DNA of 64,000 bases from Ophioderma brevispina (GCA_023653785.1 JAMKCH010012527.1:1-64000); one strand, 5' to 3'. Numbered from the stretch's first letter, positions 22,284-34,340 are shown. The notes: generated from the letters alone by a model not told the origin. Translations and numbers: made by a program.

Positions 22284-24282
22284 GTTCCAACGCTTCACCT
22301 ATTAAGAAGTACGCTTAACCATCTATGAGTGGGTTATGACTTTGTATTTGTATATGAGTTAGCGTAAACGTATGAAAGTAATGATGAGGCCAAAGATCAC
22401 TGTGTGGACAGCGCAAAAAACCATTATTACCATAATCAGAATTCAATAGCCAACACATGCCTTGCCTGTAGTATTTTAACCATTTTAACGGACTCGTATT
22501 TACCAGGGACCCTCTATGTTTAGTGAACAACTGTAAATTGTATTGGACCGTAGATTCACACAGTATGAAAGAGCACACGGACTAAGAAGTGCTTCAAAGT
22601 TTAATTGCTGATCGCCCCTCACGACCAGCTCTCACCCGTAAAAAAGACAGGTTGTCCCTATATCAGCGCGAACCGGGTATATAACATCTGTTACAAATTT
22701 TGAGGTAAAAAATGACCAAGCTGTTTGACTAGTTAGAAGCAAAAGTGTCTAAATTGGCCCCCCATAGACAGTGTGCGTGTTAATAAATGTGGTATTGATT
22801 ACCACACTTGTGAGACGTTTTTGGTCTAAAATCAAAGGGAAACATTTCCTGGCCTAACAACTTTCACTGGGGTATACTGCGAAAAATGTGAGCTTCTTAT
22901 GATACCCAAATCTCCATTTGGATGGAGGAGTAAAGTGGGGGGGGACGAGGTTGTCGATGGGTAACCCACCTGGTAAGTGTCAAATTTTTACACAATTGGC
23001 AAATATTTTGAAAATCAAAATTTTATCACCATATTGAAATGATATGCTAAAATCAATACCAGTATGCCTTGCCCCCCCTTAGAGACAATACAAATTTCAT
23101 TGATGTCAAGGATGGGCTTTTCCAATCTGCGGGTAATGCCCGAGTGGAATCGTTCTCCATAACCCAATTATAGAGCTGCTGATTTATTCTTATATGAGGG
23201 CAAATTGTTTAGGGCTGAAATGTGATATCAAAATTCATACCTTTCAAAATAAACTAGAACACAGAAAATAACCTTACTTTCACTAAATAACAGTTTGATA
23301 TTTTTCCTCTAACAAATTTTTGATTTTGTTTATGTGTTTTAAAAGTTGTTTCTTAAGGTAAATTAGGAGATGAAATAGAACAAATCAAATGTGTATCAAT
23401 TTTTTCAAAAAATTTTTAGCTTATGAAAAAGTAAATATGTTCGTGTATATTACTTCAAATTCCTCCCGTTTCAAAATTTTATACATTTTATACATTAAGT
23501 CAAGTAATTTTAAGTTACAATGCTATAGCATTGTGGTGCACTTGGTACAATGATTTTTGGTGGTTTTATTTTTGTTTTTTCAAAGCAATTTGTCTTGTGG
23601 GTTTTAACTGGCTGAAAGTATTTGTAACAATTCAAAGTGATGTATATATTGTGTGCCCTTTGTTAGTGTTCCATTATGACTTCATTATTGATCAATACAA
23701 AAGTAGGTTTGTTTTCCCATATTAGGAGGCAAGCCTAAGTGTTGTACCCCAAAGTAGCATAAATATGATCAGTAATCACAAGTTGAACGTGTTTGATCCA
23801 AACCATTTTGTAGTTAAATCCAAATTCTGCTCAGCCTATATCTGAATATGTTTATGTTAAATGTCGTATATTCTTAACTCTCTTTAAGTGCCATGTGAAT
23901 AATTTGGGTGGCATTAATATTGCTATATAAGCCATTAACGGCAAGATTTTTTTGTACTCGGAGATTTTAAAGAAAATGTCTATACTATTTTCCAACACGC
24001 ACGCATTTGTACTTTGTAAATGGTCCACTTTGAGCCGGTCTCAATATTAGCTGGTTAGCAATGCCATTTAATAAATATCTTGGTGATAACCAGCCCAAAT
24101 AGTCTTTTGCCTGTTCGCCTATTATCTCTTTCTGTATTTATTGAGATCTGTACATTTAAATAGAAAAACTAACTAATATAATCACTGGCTGGGCTAGGTC
24201 TATATAGACGTCGAATGAACACATGCACCAAATTGCCTTTTTTTGTCAAATTGTAAATTAAACTGTACAAAATTGAGCAAAA
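22284..24282. other. No gene recognised; remnants of inverted-repeat element near 22.6-23.0 kb
   Basis: At 22610-22980 the sequences TATATCAGCGCGAACC and GGGTAACCCACC are inverted counterparts of blocks at 21755-21850. The rest is AT-rich without recognisable coding content. Confidence 0.4.
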
Positions 24283-24645
24283 AATTTTCCTATAAATCTT
24301 GTTAATGTGTAACTGTTGCTGCAAAAATAGATTATATACACATGTACAGACAACTGTGTAACATAATTTTTCTCACCAGACGTATGTTTTCATTTGTTGA
24401 GATGTGTCATTTTTTAGGTTGGTGCTATTTACGTTAAGTATGTGTGCTTACTAGTTGCGAGTGAGAAGAATGTAAATGTTAAATAAGGTCAAAGATTTGG
24501 GGAGAAGGAATCTCCTTAAAGATACTCAATCAATCCCTTTCAACTGGTTTAGGCTAAGTTAAAATGGTTAAAATAAATTTGTCTTACAAGTGAAATGTGG
24601 TGTAATTGGCCAATGAAATATTTGTGATTTTTAATTACTCTAAAA
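24283..24645 (+). repeat. Copy 1 of a 350-bp duplication with mosaic divergence
   Basis: Starts ATTTTCCTATAAATCTTG and is repeated from 24873. The first about 190 bp are essentially identical in both copies; the following about 160 bp differ by many substitutions and indels. Confidence 0.85.
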
Positions 24646-24679
24646 CATGATAATTTCACAAGGTACTTAATTTTGCGAG

Positions 24680-24852
24680 TAAGGCGCCGTTCCCATAGAA
24701 TTGCCCTCAGCCGAGAGACATTCGCTCACGACATTCGCTCCCCAATGTTCGCTCGGTATGGCAAGAGATGTTCTCTTCAATTCAAATGTCTCGTGCGTGT
24801 ATTAAATTGAAGTAAGGGAGAGACATTCGCTCCGGCTGCTCGGCCATAAAAA
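24680..24852. other. Block with repeated ACATTCGCTC motif
   Basis: GACATTCGCTC occurs three times (GAGACATTCGCTCACGACATTCGCTCC, split here by other bases, and again near 24822), with a related ATGTTCGCTCGG. A short inverted pair CTTCAATT/AATTGAAG is also present. It lies between the two duplication copies and may belong to a single haplotype or contig end. Confidence 0.4.
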
Positions 24853-24872
24853 TTTTTTTTTTTTTTTTTTTT
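24853..24872. other. T20 run at a duplication junction
   Basis: Exactly 20 T residues immediately before the second copy of the duplicated segment. This is the same situation as the A20 at 7019-7038. Confidence 0.7.
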
Positions 24873-25216
24873 ATTTTCCTATAAATCTTGTTAATGTGTA
24901 ACTGTTGCTGCAAAAATAGATTATATACACATGTACAGACAACTGTGTAACATAATTTTTCTCACCAGACGTATGTTTTCATTTGTTGAGATGTGTCATT
25001 TTTTAGGTTGGTGCTATTTACGTTAAGTATGTGTGCTTACTAGTTGTGAGAGGGAAGAATGTAAGTGTTAAATAAGATTTTGGGACAATGAATCTCTTTA
25101 AAAAGATAATCATCAATACCTTTCAACTGGTTTCGGCAAAGTTAAAATAAATTTGTGAAATGTGGTGTTTTTTAAAAGTAAAGTGGCCAATGAAATATTT
25201 GTGATTTTTAATTACA
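24873..25216 (+). repeat. Copy 2 of the 350-bp duplication
   Basis: Aligned to 24283-24645 and ending at GTGATTTTTAATTAC in both. After that point the two flanks are unrelated. Confidence 0.85.
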
Positions 25217-25431
25217 TTATTTGCACTCGTCTTAGGGATGGACAGTATTTTCTTTTGAGAAGTAAAGAAATGGTCAATTTTATTAATGCACTAAAATGCA
25301 AATTTTAAAATGCATTGTGTGCAGGTTTCTGAGACAAACTTTTATGGACCATCAAGGGATGAAACTAAAACCAGAAATCACTAAAGGGATGAAATTAAAA
25401 CCTTTGGGCATGTTAAGATAGATGTCATACA

Positions 25432-25880
25432 CGAAGTGTGTGCTTTTACCTGGAATGTGGAATTCTTTTGTTCATGGATTGATCAAACAAAAGAATTCCA
25501 CAATTACAAGCATCAGGTGTGGCATCTAGGGAGGTTTAGATGCCATGTGCCAGCTGTGTGCTTGTACTTGGAATGTGGAATTCTTTTGTTCATGGATTGA
25601 TCAAACAAAAGAATTCCACAATTACAAGCATCAGGTGTGGCATCTAGCTAGGGAGGTTTAGATGCTATGTGCCAGAGGTGTACTTGTACTTAGAATTCTT
25701 TTGTTCATGCATTGATCAAACAAAAAAATTCCACAAGTACATGCAACAGCTGTGGCATCCAGAGGGAGATTTAGATGCCAGCTGTGTGCTTGTACTTGAA
25801 ATGTAGAATTCTTTTTTCATGGATCAAACAAGATTTCCACCTTTTATGTGCAAGCACACCATCACATGGCATCTAAACCT
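25432..25880 (+). repeat. Tandem array of four hairpin-forming units
   Basis: Four units of about 115-123 bp. Each has TGTGCTTGTACTTGGAATG, an arm GTGGAATTCTTTTGTT, a short loop around CATGGATTGATC, the complementary arm AACAAAAGAATTCCAC, then ACAAGCA and GTGGCATCTAG. Units 1 and 2 are nearly identical; units 3 and 4 are progressively diverged. Predicted stems are about 25-30 bp with an 11-12 nt loop, and longer pairing is possible through GCTTGTA/TACAAGC. It is not a CRISPR array: the repeats are long and contiguous. Confidence 0.85.
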
Positions 25881-26389
25881 CACTAAATTTATTGTGTTAT
25901 TCAAATGGTTTAGAGTAATATTACGATTCTGTCACCATTACGCCAATGTTATTCTAAGCTTACACATTTTTATTTTGATACAAATGCCTAACATTTTTGA
26001 GGAAACCAAAAAATGAATCTGACTGCAGTTAAATTTTTTCCCATGAGCATGCACTGTAAACCCAAAAGATATGCATGACACATTTAACAAAGATTGCCTA
26101 AACAAATAAGCATTCAGATATCCAAGTGTCATATATATTTCTAAATACCATGTGTTTAGAAGTTAAGTGCTACCTTCATACCCAAATGCATCTCAAATAT
26201 TGTTTCAACCAAGCTCTCTTAATACTTTTGAGATGAGTTTGACATGCAGATGGTGATTAGTATCTAAACACCACAGATTTAAATGCCCCATTTTCAATGT
26301 AATTGCTTGGGTTACTTACTTGTTAGACATGTGTTAAAATGCAATTGTGTAAGTTGGTTTTACATTGTGATAACCTTTCCTCTCAAACG

Positions 26390-26633
26390 AGGTATCAGTG
26401 TCTGGGAAATTTCTAAATGTAGGCATAATATTAATAATAACCATGGCAAAATCTAGATTCTTATCAGCAATGTAGTGTGAATTTGGTGCTTAAGATTATA
26501 TATATATAGAGCCTTTATTACAATTATTTTCATAATACAGGCTTTGTATATTTTTAAGCACTAAATCTACACTATAGATTTTGTAGTGGATAAATATCTT
26601 GCCCATATTTGGAAATTTCCAAGACTGATACAT
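26390..26633. repeat. Imperfect 244-bp foldback palindrome
   Basis: Nested complementary blocks: TATCAGTGTCTGGGAAATTT with AAATTTCCAAGACTGATA, CAAAATCTA with TAGATTTTG, TGTAGTGTGAATTTGGTGCT with AGCACTAAATCTACACTA, and AGCCTTTATTACAATTA with the matching right arm. Arms are about 110 nt with scattered mismatches and indels. Confidence 0.75.
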
Positions 26634-29113
26634 GTTTAATGTCAACCCTGTGTGAATGATTTGTAAGTGTGAACATGGTGCAACACAGAATGTGAAAAAA
26701 ATATTGCGAGTCTTTTACTGTACTGAGGATTTGTTGTGAATATTTATTTTAATTACCAATCTAATTTGCATACAATCATGTATTCAGCAGTGCTATCTCA
26801 TATCTACATAACTAATTTGTAACAGTACATCATATTTGGTCACTTGTGACATAAAATGATTCTCAGTTTCTTATCGATCTCCGTAATGGGGGATTTTTGA
26901 GCAATGTGAATGGTAAAAGAATTGTTCAATGTTGTTCAAATACTGCAATGGATTTTGGATATTTATTATGTTTAATACCATGTAGCATCTTATTTATTGA
27001 AAACTCCACAAAATAACACATTACATATATTGTATATCAATGGATTGTTCAAATAAATAATCAGAAATTTTACATTGACTATTTTGTCTTTTCATTTCAC
27101 TCATAATCTTAGTGTACTCTAACAGTTTGAGCATTTCAGATTTTTTTCATTAGAATAAGTATGGAAAACAATGTTTGCCGAATGTATCTGTAATCTGCTA
27201 TCGCAGTTTGTGAATGGGAACAAAGGTCACCAACACATGACACTACCCTTGTTATCAAGTGTTTTTAAAACTAAGGGATTTCAGAAATCTCACCATATTG
27301 GGGCCATGCCCTCTAATGACCTTTGACCCCACTCTTGGATAGTGCACTGTTAGTTACTTCCTCAAGGACCAAAAGATTCAAGAAGAGAAGATCCCGTGTG
27401 TATCCCATGAATCAATCCGTCTCTTTAACAACATTACATTGTGTCCCCTTTCGTAAGTCACACATTTGAGCGCCTGATAAGGACAGTAAATGTGATTTGA
27501 AGATTGTCCCTTAAATCATTTAAACATTCTCTATGTTATTTTGCTCTGTTTTCAACTAACGACTCACAAAATAAATAGTTCCCAGATGAAAAATTGGTTA
27601 GTCTTGCAAAAGTTCTTTGAAACCAGCCAGATATAGATACCTGGAAGATTTTCTCCCCAGCAATGATCATGTGATATCGCATTGGCTTGTGGGATACACA
27701 CGGGGTCTTCTCACCACCGCTGTTCGTTTTCGCCCTCAGCGGCAACTGAGTTTTTTTTATGTCATAGCGCCATCATGCGAGTGCAGGGCATCAAACAAAG
27801 ATGGCGGCACACATGAACTAAATAAACCAAAGTTACTGTGCACAAACCACGTAAATAGCAATATGAAACTAAAGTACTACACGGATCTTGTAAACTACTA
27901 ATACTGAACCTTATTGTGTATTTTGGTTTTCTTGATAGCTGATAAACCTTTTCGAATTTTCACACTTGCGTTTGCGCAAATTCACCCGATTCCGAGCGCA
28001 GTTGCAGTGACTTGGTGTACAACTAGTGAAATTTGACACTTCCCGTAGTTTCTCAATGAAAATCAATAAGGTGAGATCAACAAATAAGATATAAGGTTAT
28101 ACCCCACCGACCCCCCGCTTTTCTTGTAGTGCTAATGTCTCGTAAGTGGTCTAATATTGACTAATGCAATGCGTAATAATAACATTCAAAAAGTTTTCCT
28201 CCGAATGTGGCAGTATTCTTTGTGCTTTGGCTGACACGTAAATTAGATTAGATATGCGAGTTTTACTTGTCTGCTTGTTTTTATATATATTAAGTCATCA
28301 GTGAGGACAATTATTAAAATTGGTTTGTTAAATTATTTATTTTTTGACACTGTCTAAGTCTAGCCTAGCCTAGCACAACTAGGCCGTTCAGAATTTCCTC
28401 ACAATAGGGCTCACTTCATCAGGATCCACATGTAATTTGATGAAACAATTTTTGAAATCGGCACTGGCAGTTTTCAAAAAATATAAATTTTCGTCAATTT
28501 GTTTCCGCAAACGATAATCCATGCCTTGGAAGATTTATAAACTTACATTTATACATAAAAATAACATGGAAGTGTCTATTGACACTATTATCGTGTCAAT
28601 ACGGGCCCGAAATGGCTATTGACATGAGGTCATGGGTTGGCGAGAAAGTGATGCTTGGGGGTGATTTTAGTATTCTGCCAACAATTAAATTTGCACCTTT
28701 AACATGGCGGTTTTTATTCTGTTAAACATTGCCCGATCTCGTAGCCTGTGGCAGAATACTATTCTTTCCGCTATGGAGCCTACAGTGTAGCGGGCCGCTA
28801 TTTTTGCCCTCAGGATGGCCGCACTAGCGGGCGTGTGCAAGTAGGGCCAATGGAAGACCCATATCTATGTTTAGTTTGAATCAGTTAGGCATCTGGCAGA
28901 ATGTTTGGAAATTGGACTAATTAATGATAGTTTAACAATAACAGGACTGTGCCCAAAGTTGAAACTTAGACTAATTAAGAAATTAATCAATTACAGGCAC
29001 ATTCTTCAGGTCAACGATCATCGTGTCAAATAACGTCGCCCGAACTGGCTACGACACGATCATCGGTCCGAAGTCCTCGTCCATACATCCCCAAAGAACA
29101 GATCATAAGAAGC
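26634..29113. other. No gene recognised
   Basis: Mostly AT-rich. A short block at about 27700-27830 has CpG and an AAAGATGGCGGC phrase, reminiscent of first-exon sequence, but no convincing coding frame follows. A block at 28560-28620 shares ATCGTGTCAA and CCCGAA-TGGCTA with 29020-29060, suggesting another dispersed repeat. Confidence 0.4.
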
Positions 29114-29560
29114 TTAAAGGTGCTTGTTTCACTAAATTTTGATTTATTATGTCTGTTGTGTTCTCTAGGTGATATGAGAGCCTGGCACTTGCACATACGT
29201 CTCATCAAGTACCATGGGAAAAAACTTGCAGTTTTGAATTGGTGGAAGCGATATGCAATAAACCCTATTTCAATACTGTGCTGATATTGATGGTTAACCA
29301 TTCAAACGGCAGTTGTTGTTTATAATCTTGGGAATGCAATGGATTGGAGGCTCCAGGGTACAGATGGCAATGAGAAAAATACGGGCCCTTTCATCCTGAT
29401 ATTAAAATCAACGCTACGGCAAGAGTTCCATATAGCCCCCTTCCCTACGAAGTCTGCAATCTAATCCTGTGGTTTAATTCTTCTCATCAAGCTGCAGTAT
29501 TCGTAGGGGAGGGCCATATGGAACTCTTTCCATACTACTTCCAGTTAATTTTAAAATCAA
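29114..29560 (+). mobile_element. TTAA-end MITE family A, copy 2, interrupted and lacking its right end
   Basis: Left TTAA at 29114-29117 followed by AGGTGCTTGTTTC and the family A body. At 29418-29531 it is split by a hairpin insertion, after which ACTACTTCC-GTTAA resumes the family A sequence. The right terminus is missing where family K begins. Confidence 0.7.
29418..29531. mobile_element. Hairpin element inserted in MITE A copy 2
   Basis: Arms AAGAGTTCCATATAGCCCCC and, on the other strand, AAGAGTTCCATATGGCCCTC, then CCCTACGAA in both. About 114 bp. Its position inside family A is shown by comparison with the uninterrupted copies at 9279 and 60895. Confidence 0.7.
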
Positions 29561-29852
29561 CAAAATAGACTCCTTGAAATTACAACCACAAAGGTCACAG
29601 GCCCAGTCACAGGGTGGATGGCCATGGGAATCAACTCCGCTATTGTTTTCTTGTGTTAAGCTCCATTTCCGTCGTCTTGTCTCTGGAGGAATTTTTATTA
29701 TAAAATCATTCTGTTTACCCAAATGTCGCTGATTGTGGTCTTATAATTTCAGGTGAGGACTAATTTATATAAAACTTAAAAAGCTTACAACCATGCAAAA
29801 ATATCAATGTAAAAAAATCTTTGCTCAAATTACCACCAGGGTTGTCTCTTAA
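29560..29852 (+). mobile_element. MITE family K, 3' half
   Basis: Matches the second half of the complete family K copies at 29849-30379 and 43898-44354 (GGGAATCAACT, CCATTTCCGTCGTC, TTATAATTTCAGGTGA, CCATGCAAAAATAT). It ends at the TTAA (29849-29852) that also starts the next copy. Confidence 0.75.
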
Positions 29853-30379
29853 AGCGCACTGGCACATTTTCCAGGAAAATTTGAAATTTTCTTCAATTTG
29901 CCCCATATGACAGTGTAGGCCATTGGAAGAATAGAGATATATATTCAACTAAATAACATGCCCCAACACGATGGGGACATCAATAAGAGGCTTAAGACAT
30001 CCAGGGAATTTGGTAGGCTAACCTTTATTTTGGCATAACTTTGACAACAAATGTGTCTATTAGTAATTACATGAATACAGAGACCGTACTCATTGCCATT
30101 AAACCACAATGGTCACAGATCGGTCAAAAGGTGCATGCCCGTGAGAATCAACTCTAGCATGTTTTTTCTGTTACACGCCATTTCCGCATTGTCCTGGTGA
30201 ATTAATGTCCGCCGGCGACATAATTATAAAATCGTTCTTTTTAACCCATTAGTGCGCGATTTTGGGCTAATAATTTCAGGTGAGTGCTAATGTATATAAA
30301 AGCTTTACACACCATGCAAAAATATCATTTGAAAAATCTATAGGGCGCACCATTTTTTAAATGTGCCAGTGTCTCTTAA
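29849..30379 (+). mobile_element. TTAA-flanked MITE family K, full copy
   Basis: TTAA at 29849-29852 followed by AGCGCACTGGCACAT. The right end ATGTGCCAGTGTCTC is followed by TTAA at 30376-30379. Body as in 43898-44354. Confidence 0.8.
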
Positions 30380-32000
30380 ACATAACTTTCGTCAATCTAG
30401 AATAATCATCACCCCTTCATTGCATTAAACAATCTTGTAATTATTTGGACCATTTCAAGAAAGAATTTCCGTATTGTGCTACACCCTTTGAATTCCAGTC
30501 AGCTTCAACATAATAAACTGCATGTTAAGGATTGGTTGCAGAATCTCAATTTATCTAGTTTCTAATACATCAAGTTAAAAGGGATTAGCAGCGCTATTGC
30601 GAGGAATCGAAAATGTGGAAATGCATTTGTTTTAAAACGTTATAAATCAGGGTATGTTGTGTACAATTCCATATACTCTTTTAAGGTTAGAAACAAACCA
30701 CCAATACTGGAAAAAAAATGATGTAATTTGTAGGAAATTTGTCATAACCGTCTCCTGCAAATAGTTCATCAGCGACTACGTCCAAAACCTACCATAAAAC
30801 ACTGATTCTGGTTTACAGTAGCAACAGACACAAGAAAATCAAAATGTTTTGGTGTTTTGAGGTCACTGTCTTGATCATGGTGCGCAATATCCCGCTTAAA
30901 ATTTTGGATATTCACAGAAAAAAGGCTATTTTGAATCTGAAGTCGATTTTGATACGCACGTCTAGAAATTAAAGACCCTCATATAAAAGAGTACTGCCCT
31001 GTCTTTAACACACGGATTTCAAGCCAACCCTTTGCAGGTTATGTTTGCATATCCATGCCAGTAAAAAAATACAAAAATTTTGGTGTTTTTTACTTTTTTA
31101 TTTTTTTCGATGTTTTGGATTAGCAAATCGCTGCTAATCCCTTTAAGGGGCACCACACCACGGTGCCCACTAGATCCTCGGCCTCGACCCCGCCTTTCCC
31201 ACACATCATAAAACCAGAGATTTTTGGTAACATAAAAAGCGTGTATTTTTCTCATCGCACTGCAAAATATTTGACTACCTCTTTCACTTGTGATGCTACA
31301 GGGCTTGAAATATAGTATGTTTACGGTATTCGCAGTTTTGTATTTTCGGTCCGTAAAAACAGACAGAAATGACAGCACGGTGGCCCATGGACAATGAGAA
31401 ACACAAACAAAACATAAACAAAACGAGTATGTGGAGTCACTTTTGCCTCATAACCCTAGTTCGATAAGCCCAATTTTTGTCTTTTTTTTGTCAGAAGAAA
31501 ATGAAAAATTGGGTGCGAATGGAACAAAAATGCCAATAATAGAATAATTTCCCCATTCGCATCTGAGCTTTAATTTCTAAAAAACAAGCATAGCACTTAA
31601 CTGTCAAAGTTAAGACAGCTGTTACCTTTTTGGCCAAAGTAGGATTATTTTTTATAATTAACCTCAATTGTGTTTTATCACAATAGATGGTATGTTTATA
31701 CAAGCCAACCTGTTGAGCTTAATAAGCAGTTCCCAAAGGACAAAATTACCTTGGGGTACGGGGCCTATTTGAGCAAATGCTGCCTCAAAAAGTAGCCATC
31801 GTAGTGCATTTTTACCAAATAGGCCAAAATTCTCACGGGAGCTAATTTGTGAAAACTGAGGGCTAATCGCCCTTAGCCTCGTTTATTTTGTGCCCTGGCG
31901 TTACATTTATTTACCAAGCATGGTATGCTGTTCATACTCAAAATTCCTTCATGTATCAGTATATTTGTGTTACTAAATTATTATTCAACAAGGCTTTTTT
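30380..32000. other. No gene recognised
   Basis: Contains a 119-codon minus-strand frame (31019-31378) without recognisable similarity. The phrase TATGTGGAGTCACTTT near 31427 recurs at 32869, so at least part is repeat-derived. Confidence 0.4.
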
Positions 32001-32095
32001 TTGAGGGGCAAATTGGGGGGGGGGGCAAGGGTTCTGTGTGGGGGGCTTGCGCCCTGCCCCCCCCCCCCCCCCACCCCCCCCCCGCTGGTTACGCA
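32000..32095. repeat. G-run/C-run low-complexity hairpin
   Basis: A run of 11 G near 32017-32027 and GGGGGG near 32040 face C17 and C10 runs at 32058-32085. The segment can fold back on itself. The proline- or glycine-rich frames across it are artefacts. Confidence 0.6.
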
Positions 32096-32389
32096 CTGAA
32101 TGTGAAATTCCCATTGGAATGGGGTGGTAAAATGGATCAGCAGCAAAAATACTTTCAGATCTACCCCATTGTCAGATGAAGTTGAAAACATGCAAATCAT
32201 GTAAACATTAATGGTCAACAGTTGAGTAAAAAACAGTCGGGTTAGGTTATTTTTTTATTGCACATTTTGTTTATTCACTCCCTTAGAACAAGTCGCCATA
32301 GTATTTAGAAAAAAAGTTTGTCTCACACGCCTTCATTAAAGCAATAATAGCCACATTTTTGGAAAGCGCGCCCCCAATTTTCCAAAATT

Positions 32390-33029
32390 TTGAGATTGAC
32401 ACGTTGCATTGGTAAACGGCTAGTAAACTATACCAGTGAACTGGTTAGAACTCGAAAATGTCTATGTGGCGCAAATGAAGGGAAATTTGTAATTAGAATA
32501 ATTATCGGGAATCTCCGATAATAATTCAACGGTGCTAGAAACGACATTACAATATGAATAGCCGGAAAATAACGCCATGTATGTGTTACACTAATCCATT
32601 AGTTTTATGGTTCAGTGCAAAGTCAGGTAGGTCATTTACTTGAGGTGGCACTATTTCATTCACAGCGGACATAAATGTAGCATTCCAGCTCTGCCGTTAA
32701 GTACAATTCTAATAACAAAAATTGCTTATTTTATGATAAATACGTATTTGAGCATTCGCGTTCGCAGGTGTAGTTTCCTAGACAAGTACCAACATAAATG
32801 TGCCAAATATCAAAATTTTGAAAATTGGTGGGCGCTCTGCAAAAGATGTGCGATTATTGATTTAAAAGTATGTGGAGTCACTTTGCCGCATAGCTCTATG
32901 GAATGAGTCAATTTTTACTGATTTTTAGAAAAATGAGTAGATGTCTCCCCAAACATCATAAACAGGGTAGAGTAAGATACAGGGGATACCAAGTGTGGAT
33001 GGGGGGGTGGCAACCACCCCGCCCCTTTT
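32390..33029. other. Unassigned, partly repeat-derived
   Basis: GTTGCATTGGTAAACGGCTA near 32403 resembles GTTGCATTGGTAATTGGGTA near 4782, and 32860-32920 resembles 31420-31475. No gene seen. Confidence 0.35.
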
Positions 33030-33386
33030 AGGGTGGAAAGTACCAATTTAGCATGCGTACGACCCAGATTTTACGATAGTGGTCAAAATGTTGGTATCAG
33101 GTGGAAAGGCTTACTATTTTTCTCATTACCCTTGTGAAAACCTTTTGGCTAAAGAATGTTTGGTTGGATGTTATGAGCAAAAAAAAAAAATATGCCCCAT
33201 TTTGGTTGACCAAGATTAATTTTACTCAATACGTAGAATGTTGATTAAAAAAATCCCGTTTTTAACTCTCACTTCAAAACTGGTCGAAATATCGGCGCCG
33301 CGAACTTTACAGAGGGGGTTTTGGGGTTAGGCTATATTTAATCAAGATGAAAATTCATAGACTTTAAATCTGTCATCCCCCTTTAA
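33030..33386 (+). mobile_element. MITE family F, copy 2
   Basis: Aligned to 42343-42698 through AAGAATGTTTGGTTGGATGT, CCATTTTGGTTGACCAA, AGCTCTCAC/AACTCTCAC and TGTCATCCCCCTTTAA. Its right TTAA (33383-33386) is also the left TTAA of the adjacent family E copy. Confidence 0.7.
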
Positions 33387-33776
33387 AGGCTGACTCAGGA
33401 TGTCCGTTGCCCGATGAGGGCACCCTCACTTTTCAAAAAATTGTGTTTTTTTGCATGTACATACTGCTTGTCCATATCTAATCACTGTGTGAACTAGCTA
33501 AGCTCAAATCGAAGTCCTTCATATAGAAGTTACAACATCTTTGTTTAAAAATACCCGATCCGTATTTTGTTATAGATATACTGTGTATATACACAGTAAA
33601 TCCAATGGCACTGTTATATACACCTAAATGTTTACTGAGCAAAACGAAAACACCGATTCATCTCAAACTTTTAGTGGAATTGAGCCTTCTCATGGGACTA
33701 TATTTAGGTTCAGTTGATCTTGTAAATTTTTATTAGTAGATGTAAATTATATTCAATCTCTGAGTCAAGACTTTAA
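33383..33776 (+). mobile_element. TTAA-flanked MITE family E, copy 2
   Basis: TTAA then AGGCTGACTCAGGAT. The right end CTCTGAGTCAAGACT is followed by TTAA at 33773-33776. The body carries CATACTGCTTGTCCATAT and AGCTAAGCTCAAATCGAAGT. Confidence 0.8.
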
Positions 33777-33991
33777 ACCAAGAGTCCTCTTATTTCAGAG
33801 GGTGGCCTGGGTGCCATAAAAGTAGCACTTTTTTGTTTATGCAAGAGTTCAGTCATCAAGTCATATTGTCAAGATGCTCCATTCTAGGTACTTAAAAGAG
33901 AGATCTTCACAGAATGTCATGATTCGTTCAAAGTGAACAGGCAGGATGACTTCAGTGACCTGTAAATCATAAAAACATTGTGAAAAACCTT

Positions 33992-34340
33992 TTAAGGGGG
34001 CGTGGTTGTTCCGATCTTCTTTGTGACCCCCCTGATTACCCGGAAGTAGTAATCGATTTTGATATCAGAATGAAAGGCCAGTATTTTTCTCATTGTCGTC
34101 CTGAATTTGAGCCCTCGAATCCCATTTCATTCCCAGATATACAACACAAAAACGCTGTTGAGTGGTTACCCACTTTTATTAGCACAGTCGTGATCGGCTT
34201 TGCACATGGGCTTTATAGGCTCTACCATCAAAACTGCAAGTTTGTTTCCCACGGTACTACATGATAGGTGTATGTGCAAACTTGCCAGTCTCTCATATCA
34301 ATTCTGAGAACACAATACACATAAATCGAACAACCACCTT
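33992..34340 (-). mobile_element. TTAA-end MITE family A, copy 3 (inverted)
   Basis: Inverted relative to 9279-9623. Starts TTAA with GGTTGTTCCGATC and ends with CGAACAACCACCTTAG, the eroded left terminus. A 94-codon plus-strand frame within is a by-product. Confidence 0.75.

Noticed and set aside
25432..25880. CRISPR-like array
   Set aside because: Units are contiguous palindromic tandem repeats with no unique spacers, in a eukaryotic genome.
31019..31378. 119-codon minus-strand gene
   Set aside because: No similarity recognised, and nearby sequence recurs at 32.9 kb, suggesting repeat origin.
31985..32218. Pro/Gly-rich proteins across the G/C runs
   Set aside because: Products of homopolymer runs.
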